Source: an uncultured Eubacteriales bacterium
GTDB taxonomy: Bacteria > Bacillota > Clostridia > Oscillospirales > Acutalibacteraceae
Length of the DNA stretch: 64,000 bases
Direction: 5' to 3'
Assembly: GCA_949293815.1 (NCBI GenBank)
Contig: CASFEZ010000006.1
Location: 1 to 64,000 of the forward strand
The translations under genes were made by a program, and so were the position numbers. Numbering within the stretch: position 1 is the stretch's first letter; every line of letters starts with the position of its first letter. Below, one piece after another: positions 19,941 to 28,349 of the stretch. A model generated the notes under the pieces. It saw nothing but the letters and a program-made list of their open reading frames with translations. It was not told the DNA's origin and ran no database searches.

Positions 19941-19980
19941 CTGCGAACCGTTTGGTGCGGTTCGCAGTTTTGCTTTTTTA
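19941..19980. terminator. Bidirectional terminator between spoVM and the convergent gene
   Basis: CTGCGAACCG / CGGTTCGCAG perfect 10-bp stem with T-rich tracts on both sides. It serves spoVM (+) and the 101-residue gene (-). Confidence 0.85.
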
Positions 19981-20283
19981 TGATTTGTCACCGGCAAGGG
20001 CACGCTCTAACCAAATAGAGCCGATGTCCATGGCGGCATACAGTCCTTTTTTTTCGCTCTTTTTTACAATGCGCTCCCGCGGACGGACATTGGGGTCGGT
20101 ATTCAAAAGCTGAATAGATACCCGATCCGCCACATCCAAATCTCCGACCTTTTTTGTGGATACGACATTGATTAAAATGACAAACGGGTCATAGCTGTTG
20201 CCGTAATAAATGGTATTGCCGCTGCGGACAAGCGGTTTGCCTTTATACATCAAAAACTTTTCTTTATTCTGTTTAGCTGCCAA
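19978..20283 (-). CDS. Conserved hypothetical protein next to ireB
   Basis: 101 residues from a TTG start (ggaggag 8 bases upstream), beginning M/L-AAKQNKEKFLMYKGKPLV. No TM segment, all-beta look in the middle ('IYYGNSYDPFVILINVVST'), basic C-terminus. I do not recognise the family beyond recalling similar proteins in Clostridia. It follows ireB by 23 bases and shares its promoter. Confidence 0.75.
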   Translation of the reverse strand: MAAKQNKEKFLMYKGKPLVRSGNTIYYGNSYDPFVILINVVSTKKVGDLDVADRVSIQLLNTDPNVRPRERIVKKSEKKGLYAAMDIGSIWLERALAGDKS

Positions 20284-20306
20284 AGCGTGTTCTCCTCCCG
20301 GTTCTC

Positions 20307-20555
20307 TTATTCGATGGCAAGAAATTCTTTCAGCATGACCTGCAAAAGCTCATCGCGGTCAATATTGCTGATAATATTACGCGCGTTGCGGTGGGTGGTA
20401 ATATAGGTGGGATCCTCTGAAAGGATATAGCCCACAAGCTGGTTGATGGGGTTATAGCCTTTTTCTGCCAGTGCCTCATATACGGTTGCAACGGCTTTTT
20501 TAATTTCCGATTCGCGGCTGTCTCTGAGATTAAATTTAATCGTGCGTTCGTTCAC
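20307..20555 (-). CDS. ireB: IreB-family regulatory phosphoprotein (UPF0297/DUF965)
   Basis: 82 residues from the GTG at 20555, which has GGAGG 8 bases upstream; the GTG at 20564 overlaps that site. Core 'VYEALAEKGYNPINQLVGYI' and 'SEDPTYITTHRNARNII' match IreB/YrzL proteins closely. In Enterococcus faecalis, IreB is a substrate of the IreK Ser/Thr kinase and regulates cephalosporin tolerance. In Clostridia it usually neighbours alaS and ruvX, which are not seen here. Strong promoter upstream. Confidence 0.9.
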   Translation of the reverse strand: MNERTIKFNLRDSRESEIKKAVATVYEALAEKGYNPINQLVGYILSEDPTYITTHRNARNIISNIDRDELLQVMLKEFLAIE

Positions 20556-20584
20556 GGATGCCACCTCCTTATACTTTCCACTTT

Positions 20585-20613
20585 ATTATACATGTTTTTT
20601 CTTGTAAATGCAA
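20585..20613 (-). promoter_or_regulatory. Sigma-A promoter of ireB
   Basis: On the minus strand, TTGCAT, 17-bp spacer, TATAAT, about 20 bases before the ireB ribosome site. Confidence 0.7.
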
Positions 20614-21025
20614 GATCCTATTGAGATTTTTATATTTTGCGCCGGAGAAGTTTGACGAAAGGGGATGTTATTGCTGACAAAAGGGGGATTTTTTGGTATA
20701 CTGAAAGCGGGTAAGTGCGTTTTTTATGGCGATGAAAATAATATGGGCGTATGATTCCGGTAATAAAAAAAGAAAGCGCCGATTGCCGAGGAGAGACAAA
20801 CGGCACTTTCCGTTTATACATTTCCCCGCGAGACGCAACCAGATGGACAAATGTTTGGTCATGGGGGGAGAAATGTCTATGGGAAAACGCAGCTTTGTTT
20901 GTATAATCTTTTTCTGATATATGTGAAATTCTTACTACAGAAGTATAACATTTTTACAAATAAAAGTCAATACTATAGATTTAATTGAAGTCATAGATTT
21001 GTGTATAATTTAACCTATTACTGCT
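20614..21025. other. Intergenic stretch with an orphan promoter-like site
   Basis: CTGACA, 17 bp, TATACT on the plus strand at 20674-20702 points into about 300 bases with no supported gene. The short ORFs present lack ribosome sites. A TATAAT at 21004-21009 belongs to the next gene. Confidence 0.35.
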
Positions 21026-21046
21026 ATGATAGTACAGGGTGTTGAT

Positions 21047-21379
21047 ATGGCAGTAGATTTCAGGGCGATTGGGCAGCGAATTAAGCAGAAACGGCAGGCG
21101 CGCGGGATGACCCAGGAAAACCTTGCCGAAGCGCTTGCCTGCTCGGTCGGCTACATCAGCAATATGGAACGCGGAACGACCAAAATCAGCCTTACCACGC
21201 TGGCGAAAATTGCGGACACGCTGCATTGCGATTTGGGGGAGCTGGTCGTTGGAACTTCCATGCGCGGGGAACATTATTTAGATTTTGAATTTGAAGAAAT
21301 CATCAGCACTTTAGATGAGAAAGAAAAACAGATGCTTTTGCATTTGCTGAAAACCTATATCAGAAATCGAGATGTGTAA
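21047..21379 (+). CDS. XRE-family HTH regulator
   Basis: 110 residues from the ATG at 21047 (MAVDFRAIGQRIKQKRQ); an in-frame ATG at 21026 is before the weak site gggtg. HTH region: 'MTQENLAEALACSVGYISNMERGTTKIS'. The C-terminal 45 residues are acidic and helical. It resembles SinR/phage-type repressors but has no sensor domain. Preceded by TATAAT at 21004. Target unknown. Confidence 0.8.
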   Translation: MAVDFRAIGQRIKQKRQARGMTQENLAEALACSVGYISNMERGTTKISLTTLAKIADTLHCDLGELVVGTSMRGEHYLDFEFEEIISTLDEKEKQMLLHLLKTYIRNRDV

Positions 21380-21517
21380 TATCGCATATATGGCGGCAAC
21401 CAAACGGCTGTCGCTTTTTGACTGCGCGATTCTGCCGGAAATCGCTTGTATTTCAGGGGCTGAATATGGTAAACTGTAGCGGCGAACAAAACAAATAGCA
21501 GAAAGGGCGAGGCGGCA

Positions 21518-22129
21518 TTGAAAATGCCAACGGAAAAAAAGAAAGGACATAACCGATATTTGACGTTGTTTTTCACCTTTCTGAAAATCGGTGCGTTTAC
21601 ATTCGGCGGCGGGTATGCCATGATTGCGCTGTTGGAAAGCGAGCTGGTCAGCAAAAAAAAGTGGATTGGCAAAGAGGAATTTTTGAATGTAGCCGCCATT
21701 GCCGAATCCACGCCCGGACCGATGGCGGTAAACAGCGCGACCTATATCGGGTACCAAATCGCGGGCTTCCGGGGCGCTGCCGTTGCTACAACGGCGGTGT
21801 GTATTCCGTCCTTTGTGATTATCTATTTGATTTCGCTGTTTTTTAATCAGTTTCTGGCGCTGGAGTATGTGGGCTACGCCTTTCGCGGCATTCAGGCGGG
21901 CGTGATTTATCTGATTCTTTCCGCCGCCTGGCGGATGCTCAAAGAGGTGGAGCGCAAGGCGCTGCCCATGCTGCTGTTTATCGGCACGGCGGCTGCCATG
22001 ATTCTTCTGACGGTGTTCGCGGTGGATTTTTCCTCTGTTTATTATATTCTGATTTGCGGTGTGATCGGCCTTATGGCATACGGGGTGCGCCGGGCGGCAA
22101 CCAGGAAAAAGGAGGACGGCGCAAAATGA
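21518..22129 (+). CDS. Chromate transporter, first half-size subunit
   Basis: 203 residues, CHR family: 'FLKIGAFTFGGGYAMIALLESEL' and 'ESTPGPMAVNSATYIGYQIAGF' are diagnostic. Short CHR proteins act as pairs (compare YwrA/YwrB in B. subtilis), which together equal one long ChrA and export chromate or related oxyanions. The start is TTG 21518 or ATG 21524 after agggcgagg; I prefer TTG for spacing. The stop overlaps the next start by ATGA. Confidence 0.88.
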   Translation: MKMPTEKKKGHNRYLTLFFTFLKIGAFTFGGGYAMIALLESELVSKKKWIGKEEFLNVAAIAESTPGPMAVNSATYIGYQIAGFRGAAVATTAVCIPSFVIIYLISLFFNQFLALEYVGYAFRGIQAGVIYLILSAAWRMLKEVERKALPMLLFIGTAAAMILLTVFAVDFSSVYYILICGVIGLMAYGVRRAATRKKEDGAK

Positions 22130-22701
22130 TTTTTGTAACGCTGTTCCTTACCTTTTTGAAAATCGGCGCGGTGTCCTTCGGCGGCGGGTACGGCATGATT
22201 TCCCTGATTCGGGAAGAGGTATTGTCCCACGGCTGGCTGGATGAAGCGGACTTTTTGAACTTTATCGCCGTTTCCGAGTCTACGCCCGGACCGCTGGCGG
22301 TGAATATGGCGACCTTTATCGGTTCGTCTCAGGGGGGCTTTTTGGGCGCGCTGACGGCAACTTTGGGCGTGGTGCTGCCGTCTTTTATCATTATATTGCT
22401 GATTGCGGCGGCGATGCGCAATTTGCTGAAATACGCCGGGGTACAGGCGTTTTTGGGCGGTGTGCGCCCCTGCGTAGTGGGGCTGGTGCTGGCAACGGCG
22501 CTGACGATGGCGATGCAGTCCTTTTTGGGGCTTGCCACGGTGACGAGCCCGCTTTCGGTGGACTGGAGAGGACTTTTGATTTTCGTCGTTATCGCCGTAT
22601 TGGCATTTGCGGTAAAAAAGATTCGCAAAAAAGAGCTGTCGCCGATTTTGATTATTATCATCTGCGCCGGGTTGGGCATGATTTGCTATGGCATAAATTG
22701 A
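22126..22701 (+). CDS. Chromate transporter, second half-size subunit
   Basis: 191 residues from the ATG at 22126, overlapping the previous stop (ATGA), with GGAGG 10 bases upstream. 'FLKIGAVSFGGGYGMISLIREEV' and 'ESTPGPLAVNMATFIGSSQGG' repeat the CHR signature. Together with its neighbour it forms a complete antiparallel transporter. A terminator follows. Confidence 0.88.
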   Translation: MIFVTLFLTFLKIGAVSFGGGYGMISLIREEVLSHGWLDEADFLNFIAVSESTPGPLAVNMATFIGSSQGGFLGALTATLGVVLPSFIIILLIAAAMRNLLKYAGVQAFLGGVRPCVVGLVLATALTMAMQSFLGLATVTSPLSVDWRGLLIFVVIAVLAFAVKKIRKKELSPILIIIICAGLGMICYGIN

Positions 22702-22713
22702 ATCCTGCCAAAA

Positions 22714-22747
22714 AAACCGTCTGTTCTTTACGAAACAGGCGGTTTTA
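22714..22747 (+). terminator. Terminator of the chromate transporter operon
   Basis: AAACCGTCTGTT / AACAGGCGGTTT stem followed by TATTG. Confidence 0.75.
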
Positions 22748-22805
22748 TTGCTGTATTTAACAAGGTGCCGTATTGCTTTCGGCGTTCTGACGCGCGAAAA
22801 AATGC

Positions 22806-24623
22806 TCAGCTCAGCTCCAGCATGCCGTGGTAAAGGTGATAGTAGATCCCCTTTTGGCGAAGCAGCTCCTGATGAGGTCCGCGTTCGACGATTTGCCCGT
22901 TTTCCAGCACCATAATGGCATCGGCATTGCGCACGGTGCTCAGACGGTGGGCAATGACAAAAACGGTACGCCCTTCCATAAGCCGATCCATCCCTTTTTC
23001 AATCAGCGCTTCGGTGCGGGTGTCGATAGAGGAAGTGGCTTCGTCCAAAATTAAAACCGGCGGATCCGCTACGGCGGCGCGGGCGATGGCCAAAAGCTGG
23101 CGCTGCCCCTGCGAAAGGTTGGCGCCGTCGGCGGTGATGGGTGTGTCGTACCCTTTGGGCAGACGGCGGATAAAGGAGTCGGCGTTGGCGATTTTGGCGG
23201 CGGCGCGCACCTGCTCGTCGGTGGCGTCCGGGTTGCCGAAGCGGATATTGTCGGCAATGGTACCGGTAAACAGATGGGTATCCTGTAGCACAATCCCTAA
23301 GGAACGGCGCAGGGATTCTTTTTTGATATCGCGCACATCAATGCCATCGTACAGCACTGCGCCGCCCTGCACATCGTAAAAGCGGTTAATGAGATTGGTA
23401 ATCGTGGTTTTCCCCGCACCGGTTGAGCCAACAAATGCGATCTTCTGCCCGGGTTTTGCATACAGGCTGACATTTTTCAGAATGGTGCGCTCAGAGGTAT
23501 AGCCAAAATCCACCTGTTCAAAGCGCACATCCCCCCGCAGCGGGACAGTGCTGCCGTCCGGCTTTGTCCAGCCCCAGTGGGCAGGCGCGTTATCCGCTTT
23601 CGGCAGGGCCGTCAGTACCACCTGTCCTTCGTCGGTTTCTGCCGGCTGGCGGATGGCATTAAAAACCCGTTCCGCGCCTGCCATGGCGGCCAAAAGGAAC
23701 TGGCTTTGCTGGGTGAACTGGTTAATGGGAGCAGCTGCCTGCCGCACAAACACCAGATAGCTGGCAATGCTCCCCACATCCAGTGTGCCGTTCATGGCCA
23801 TCATGCCGCCCAAAACTGCCACAATGGCGTAATTGACATAGGATAAACCCACCACCGCGGGCACCATGCCGGCGGCAAAGGATTGGGCGCCGGTGCCGGC
23901 TTTTCGCAGGTCTTCGTTTTTTTGGCGGAAAATACGCAGGTTTTCTTCCTCGTGATGGAATACCTGAACGACCTTTTGACCGCGTATCATCTCATCGATA
24001 TATCCGTTCAAGCTGCCCAGGCTTTGCTGCTGGCGGGCATAATAGGTTTGGCTGCGGCGTGCGCTGAACCGGATATAGGCGAACATGACCACATAACAGA
24101 CCAGCACCAGCAGCGTCAGCTTCCAGTTCAGTAAAAACAGAATCAGAAGCGTGCCGACCATCTGAATAAAGCTTTGTATCACCATGGCAAAGCTGTTGTT
24201 CAGCGCATCGGAAATGGTATCGATATCATTGGTAAAATAGCTCATGATGTCGCCGGTTTGGCGCGTATCAAAATAACGCAGCGGCAATGTCAGCAGATGG
24301 GAAAACAAATCGCGCCGAATGTCAAACAGCACCTTTTGTGCCGCGTTGACCATCAGGCGGGTATAGCCCAGGGAGGCCAGAACACCGGAAAGATAAATGC
24401 CTGCCGTTATCAGAACGCCGACCAGCAAATCCCGCCAATCGCCGTCTACCAGGAAATTGACCACCGGACGAATCATATAGTTGCCCAACAGGTTTGCCAG
24501 CGCACTGACGCTCACAAGCAGCGCGACAGCGAGCAGCAGGAATCGGTGACGACCGAAATAGGTCAGCAGCGTGCGCAGGGTAAGGGAAAAATTCTGGGGC
24601 TTTTTACCGCTGAATTGTTTCAT
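22806..24623 (-). CDS. ABC exporter half-transporter, second subunit
   Basis: 605 residues: six-TM exporter domain, then NBD with Walker A 'GSTGAGKTT', signature 'LSQGQRQLLAIARA' and Walker B 'VLILDEATSSIDT'. The start overlaps the end of the partner gene by 4 bases, so the two form a heterodimer of the BmrCD/YheIH type that exports drugs, lipids or peptides. Substrate unknown. The upstream promoter is shared. Confidence 0.93.
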   Translation of the reverse strand: MKQFSGKKPQNFSLTLRTLLTYFGRHRFLLLAVALLVSVSALANLLGNYMIRPVVNFLVDGDWRDLLVGVLITAGIYLSGVLASLGYTRLMVNAAQKVLFDIRRDLFSHLLTLPLRYFDTRQTGDIMSYFTNDIDTISDALNNSFAMVIQSFIQMVGTLLILFLLNWKLTLLVLVCYVVMFAYIRFSARRSQTYYARQQQSLGSLNGYIDEMIRGQKVVQVFHHEEENLRIFRQKNEDLRKAGTGAQSFAAGMVPAVVGLSYVNYAIVAVLGGMMAMNGTLDVGSIASYLVFVRQAAAPINQFTQQSQFLLAAMAGAERVFNAIRQPAETDEGQVVLTALPKADNAPAHWGWTKPDGSTVPLRGDVRFEQVDFGYTSERTILKNVSLYAKPGQKIAFVGSTGAGKTTITNLINRFYDVQGGAVLYDGIDVRDIKKESLRRSLGIVLQDTHLFTGTIADNIRFGNPDATDEQVRAAAKIANADSFIRRLPKGYDTPITADGANLSQGQRQLLAIARAAVADPPVLILDEATSSIDTRTEALIEKGMDRLMEGRTVFVIAHRLSTVRNADAIMVLENGQIVERGPHQELLRQKGIYYHLYHGMLELS

Positions 24624-26359
24624 GCTTCATCTGCCTCCTCTCGTTTCATTTGGGAGGCGTATATTTCCTGATAGACAGGATCCGATTCTAAAAGGCTTTT
24701 GTGGGTGCCCACGGCATGAATGCGTCCGTCCTCCATGATAACAAGGCGGTCCGCCTGCATCACCGATGTCAGACGCTGGGCAATGATGATCTTGGTTACA
24801 TTTTTCAGCTCATACAGGGCAGTGCGGATTTTATGTTCGGTATCCGAATCCAGCGCGCTGGTTGCGTCGTCGAAAATCAAAACTTTCGGCTGTTTTAAAA
24901 GGGCTCGGGCAATGCAGAGCCGCTGCCGCTGACCGCCGGACAGATTGACGCCGCCCTGAGAGAGCATAGCGTCAAGCCCCCCGGGCAGCTTTTGCAGGAA
25001 TTCGTCTGCCGAGGCGGTGCGGCAGGCTGCCCAAAGGGTTTCATCGTCCGCCTGTGGATTGCCCCATAGCAGGTTCTCGCGTACTGTGCCCGCAAACAGA
25101 ACATTTTTTTGCAGAACAATGCCCACTGCGTCCCGCAGCGCGTATAAATCATATGCTTTTACATCCGTTCCGCCGACCAGAACCGTGCCTTCCGTAGCAT
25201 CGTACAGGCGGGGTATCAGCTGCACCAGGGTGGATTTTGCGGAGCCGGTTCCGCCTAAGATACCAATGGTCTGTCCGGCGGCAACGGAGAGATTGACATG
25301 GGACAGCGCGTATTCTTTGGCGCCGGCATGGTACTTAAAGGAGACATCGCGCAATTCGACACTGCCATCGGCAATTTCGGTTTTGCCGTTTGGCGGAGAG
25401 GTCAGCACCGGATCCTCGTCTAAAATTTCACTGATGCGCCTTGCGCTGGCAAGCGAGCGGGTCAGTAAAAGGAAGACATTGGAAATCATCATGAGGGAAT
25501 TCATGATTTGGAACACATAGCTTAAAAAGCCGGTCAGATCTCCGACTTGCAGCGAGCTGTGAAGAATCATGTCGCCGCCGAACCACATAATCAGAACCAC
25601 AGCCGTATACATAACCAGCTGAAAGGCAGGCATGTTCAGGGTGGCGGTGCGGAAGGTTTTTTTACTGGTTTCGGTTAGATTTTGGTTCACCTCGTCAAAA
25701 ACTTCCGCCCGGTTTTCTTCACGCACAAAGGCTTTGACGGCGCGAATGGCGGTTACGGTTTCCTGAACGGTGTTGTTCAGCCGATCCATTGCCTGTTGCA
25801 GGCGGGTATAAAGGGGGGCTATTTTACGCACAATCAAAAAAAGCAGACCGCTCAGCACGGGCGACAGCACCAGAAAAACCAGTGAAAGCCGGGGATTCAT
25901 CCAAAAAGACAGCGCGACGCCTAAAATCAGCATCACAGGACCGCGAATCAGGGGGCGGAAGCCGCCGTTGATGGCGTTTTGCAGCACGGTTACATCCGTA
26001 GTCAGGCGGGTGATGATAGAGGCGGTTTCAAAATGGTCGAGGTTCGCAAACGCATAGCTTTGCAGCCGCTGGTATTGCGCTTGCCGCAGATTCGCGCCCC
26101 AGCCATACGCCGCCCGCGCGGCAAAGCGAGCATATAAAAGCCCGGTTGCCAGCGATAGAACCGCGCAAAGCGCCATCCAAAGACCCCGCCGAAAAATATA
26201 GCTTAGATTGTGTTCCGCAACGCCGACATCGATGATATCTGCCATCAGAACCGGAATAACCAGCTCAAAGGCGGTTTCCGCTGTAATCAACAGCGCGCCG
26301 ATCAGCATATCCGCACGGTATTTTCCCAGATATGACAGCAAACGCTTGAGAGATGTCAA
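24620..26359 (-). CDS. ABC exporter half-transporter, first subunit
   Basis: 579 residues from a TTG start (gaggaggg 7 bases upstream). Six TM segments, Walker A 'GGTGSAKSTLV' (Ala in place of the usual Gly before Lys), signature 'LSGGQRQRLCIARALL' and 'VLIFDDATSALDS', where Walker B ends in Asp-Asp instead of Asp-Glu. The missing catalytic Glu marks this as the subunit with the degenerate ATP site, as usual in heterodimeric ABC exporters. Confidence 0.93.
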   Translation of the reverse strand: MTSLKRLLSYLGKYRADMLIGALLITAETAFELVIPVLMADIIDVGVAEHNLSYIFRRGLWMALCAVLSLATGLLYARFAARAAYGWGANLRQAQYQRLQSYAFANLDHFETASIITRLTTDVTVLQNAINGGFRPLIRGPVMLILGVALSFWMNPRLSLVFLVLSPVLSGLLFLIVRKIAPLYTRLQQAMDRLNNTVQETVTAIRAVKAFVREENRAEVFDEVNQNLTETSKKTFRTATLNMPAFQLVMYTAVVLIMWFGGDMILHSSLQVGDLTGFLSYVFQIMNSLMMISNVFLLLTRSLASARRISEILDEDPVLTSPPNGKTEIADGSVELRDVSFKYHAGAKEYALSHVNLSVAAGQTIGILGGTGSAKSTLVQLIPRLYDATEGTVLVGGTDVKAYDLYALRDAVGIVLQKNVLFAGTVRENLLWGNPQADDETLWAACRTASADEFLQKLPGGLDAMLSQGGVNLSGGQRQRLCIARALLKQPKVLIFDDATSALDSDTEHKIRTALYELKNVTKIIIAQRLTSVMQADRLVIMEDGRIHAVGTHKSLLESDPVYQEIYASQMKREEADEA

Positions 26360-26393
26360 AGCACTCCCTCCTCATGCCATAAAAATTAACTTT

Positions 26394-26421
26394 ATTATAG
26401 CAAATCGGAGGATATTGTCAA
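26394..26421 (-). promoter_or_regulatory. Strong promoter of the ABC exporter operon
   Basis: Minus strand: TTGACA, 16-bp spacer, TATAAT preceded by TGC (extended -10). It lies about 20 bases upstream of the ribosome site. Confidence 0.8.
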
Positions 26422-26601
26422 GAAAACCGGGCGCCCTACGGAAAATCAGTGAAATTTAGCAGTATATCCGTTCGCTTAGATGCTTGCTTTGGCAGGGGCG
26501 TGTTTTTAGCCGCGCTTAAACATTTGAGCGGAGCGAACGCCGTATTTGCGTGTATACTATTTTTTGCGGTAAGTAACATAAGAAGGGTATGGTGAGCGGT
26601 A

Positions 26602-27216
26602 TCAGGGAATGCGGGAGGTAAAGGCAACGGCTTTGCCGAGTATGCGAATTTGATCGGTGTCTTTTTCATTGAAAAACAGGTTCGGAAAGCTCGGATTGGC
26701 TGCGCGCAGCTCCAACCGACCGGCATGTCGGTAAACGCGCTTCAGCGTTGCCTCTTCGCCAATCAAAACCGCTGCGATTTCGCCGTCATCGACCATCGGC
26801 TGGCTGCGGATATAGACAATATCGCCGTCATGTATGCGGGCGTTGATCATGCTTTCGCCTTTGCAGCGCAGAGCAAAATCGGCGCGCACGCCGTCCGGCA
26901 CGGTAGTTAGGGAGCTGTCGTTTTTTTCTGCCAGAATCGGTTCGCCGCAGGCGATAATGCCCAGCAGGGGAACGCGATTCGGATTTGACCGGCAGGGACT
27001 TTCCGTTGGCTCGGCTGTTTCGGCGCAGTGGGTGTTTCCCAAAAGCGCATCCACGCTGACACCGAAATACGAAGCCAGGCGCAGCAGCATCTCCGTATTA
27101 GGCTGCCGGTCTCCTTTTTCGTAACTGATATAGGTGGTATAGGGTATGCCCAGCTCACGCGCGGTTTGGCGCATATTTTGTTTTTTTGCCAGGCGAAATG
27201 CTTGCATCCGATTCAT
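26602..27216 (-). CDS. S24-family, CI-type phage repressor
   Basis: 204 residues. N-terminal XRE HTH ('RQTARELGIPYTTYISYEKGDRQPN'-type), linker, then the LexA/CI self-cleaving domain: cleavage-site-like 'IACGEP', nucleophile Ser in 'CKGESMINARIHDGDIVYI', Lys in 'EEATLKRVYR'. RecA-stimulated autocleavage would derepress the divergent genes after DNA damage. Ribosome site aaaggag 6 bases before ATG. It diverges from a small HTH gene across a 220-bp operator region. Confidence 0.88.
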   Translation of the reverse strand: MNRMQAFRLAKKQNMRQTARELGIPYTTYISYEKGDRQPNTEMLLRLASYFGVSVDALLGNTHCAETAEPTESPCRSNPNRVPLLGIIACGEPILAEKNDSSLTTVPDGVRADFALRCKGESMINARIHDGDIVYIRSQPMVDDGEIAAVLIGEEATLKRVYRHAGRLELRAANPSFPNLFFNEKDTDQIRILGKAVAFTSRIP

Positions 27217-27315
27217 ATGGTTCTCCTTTATATGCTCTTATCTATAGTATTACACAAGATGAGTATTATTTCAAGTATACCTTTTGAAAAATACACGATT
27301 TGTGCATATTAAACA

Positions 27316-27327
27316 GAACAAATGTTC
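27316..27327. promoter_or_regulatory. SOS (LexA/DinR-type) box
   Basis: GAACAAATGTTC matches the Gram-positive SOS consensus GAACRNRYGTTC. It lies between the repressor and the divergent HTH gene. Confidence 0.55.
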
Positions 27328-27348
27328 TTATTTTGGGCATACTGTCTA

Positions 27349-27378
27349 TTGACTTTTGGAAAAATTAGGATTATAGTA
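27349..27378 (+). promoter_or_regulatory. Promoter of the small HTH/DUF1492 operon
   Basis: TTGACT, 18-bp spacer, TATAGT; ribosome site 48 bases downstream. Confidence 0.55.
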
Positions 27379-27383
27379 TAGCT

Positions 27384-27402
27384 GTACTCGACTTGAGTAC
27401 AC
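27384..27402. promoter_or_regulatory. Operator-like inverted repeat
   Basis: TGTACTC-gactt-GAGTACA, a perfect 7-bp inverted repeat at about the +1 region of the rightward promoter. It is the best candidate operator for the S24 repressor or the small HTH protein. Confidence 0.55.
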
Positions 27403-27439
27403 CGTTTTGTCGTAAGACAGTAAGATAGGAGGGGGTATG

Positions 27440-27679
27440 ATGCATTATCCCATTGTTGAAAAAGAGAGGGTAAAAAACCATTTGTCCATTACCGAGCTGA
27501 CCCGTCTGCTGGGCGTTAGCCGAAAAACATATTATAATTGGCAGGAGCGGGGCTGTATGAATGTGAAATATGCCGCCCGTCTGCTGGAAATCTTTCGTGT
27601 TGCGCCGGCGTATTTATTCAGCAACCTGCTACAGGATGAACCGCCGGATGCGGTGGGGGAGGATCATGTCGAAAATTAA
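27440..27679 (+). CDS. Small HTH protein (Cro/excisionase-like)
   Basis: 79 residues starting MHYPIVEKERVKNHLSITEL, from the second of two adjacent ATGs (7 bases after ggagg). HTH: 'ELTRLLGVSRKTYYNWQERG'. In a CI-type switch the divergent gene is usually Cro or an early activator. It overlaps the next gene by 14 bases. Confidence 0.7.
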   Translation: MHYPIVEKERVKNHLSITELTRLLGVSRKTYYNWQERGCMNVKYAARLLEIFRVAPAYLFSNLLQDEPPDAVGEDHVEN

Positions 27680-28154
27680 AACCATATTGGAAAGCGGGCG
27701 CCGCACCGACGCGCTGATTCAAAGTGATTTGGAAGAGCTGAGCCGCCTGCGCGCCATGCTGACCGCCATACCATCGCCAACGCTCGGCGATAAAGTGCAG
27801 TCCTCGCGAACAGGAGATGGATTTACCGCTTTGCTGGATCGCATCATGGAAACGGAAGCGCGTATCAATGAGGAAATCGATATGTTTTTGGCGCGCAAGG
27901 AGCAGATTCGCGGTCTGATTGCTTCCCTGTCTGTGCCCGAAGAGCAGCTGTGCTTGAAGCTGCGGTATATCGACGGCGATTCCTGGGCGGTGATTGCAGA
28001 AAAAATGGCTTATTCCGAACGGCAGATTTACCGTTTACATGATAAAGCGCTTCGCCGGTTGGATCAGCAGGATGCGGTTGCCAGTTCGGAATTTTTGCGC
28101 AGCCCGGCGCAGGACCGGCGGCAGCCCTCACATTATTCATATTTTCACAAGTAA
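27666..28154 (+). CDS. DUF1492/ArpU-like sigma-region-4 regulator
   Basis: 162 residues from the ATG at 27666 with gggggagg upstream. The N-terminal half is coiled coil. The C-terminal half has a sigma-70 region-4-like HTH ('LKLRYIDGDSWAVIAEKMAYSERQIYRLHDKAL'). DUF1492/ArpU proteins control late genes of Gram-positive phages, comparable to Xpf in PBSX. It could activate the late operon that begins at 37.5 kb. A terminator follows. Confidence 0.75.
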   Translation: MSKIKTILESGRRTDALIQSDLEELSRLRAMLTAIPSPTLGDKVQSSRTGDGFTALLDRIMETEARINEEIDMFLARKEQIRGLIASLSVPEEQLCLKLRYIDGDSWAVIAEKMAYSERQIYRLHDKALRRLDQQDAVASSEFLRSPAQDRRQPSHYSYFHK

Positions 28155-28172
28155 AGGATATTTGCAAAGCTA

Positions 28173-28203
28173 AAACCTGTACCTGTCGGTGCAGGTTTTT
28201 TGC
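28173..28203 (+). terminator. Terminator after the DUF1492 gene
   Basis: AAACCTGTAC / GTGCAGGTTT stem then TTT. Confidence 0.8.
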
Positions 28204-28268
28204 ATGAAGCGGTCGTCTGAAAAAATCATAGTACAAATATAAAATTTTATTTTTGGTGAAAATTAATA

Positions 28269-28298
28269 TTGACAAATGCGAGTATGACCATATATAAT
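28269..28298 (+). promoter_or_regulatory. Promoter of the N-terminal dockerin gene
   Basis: TTGACA, 18-bp spacer, TATAAT; ribosome site aaggagg 38 bases downstream. Confidence 0.75.
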
Positions 28299-28349
28299 GA
28301 CATTGCAAATATCCGTTTTTAGATTTTTAAACAGCAAGGAGGCTTTTCT

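Noticed and set aside
20726..20917. 63-codon ORF downstream of the orphan promoter
   Set aside because: No ribosome site, Lys/Arg-rich random-looking sequence; left as intergenic.
26602..27216. Host LexA
   Set aside because: The catalytic domain is LexA-like, but the N-terminus is an XRE HTH and not the LexA winged helix. It is divergent from an HTH/DUF1492 pair, so a phage-type repressor fits better.
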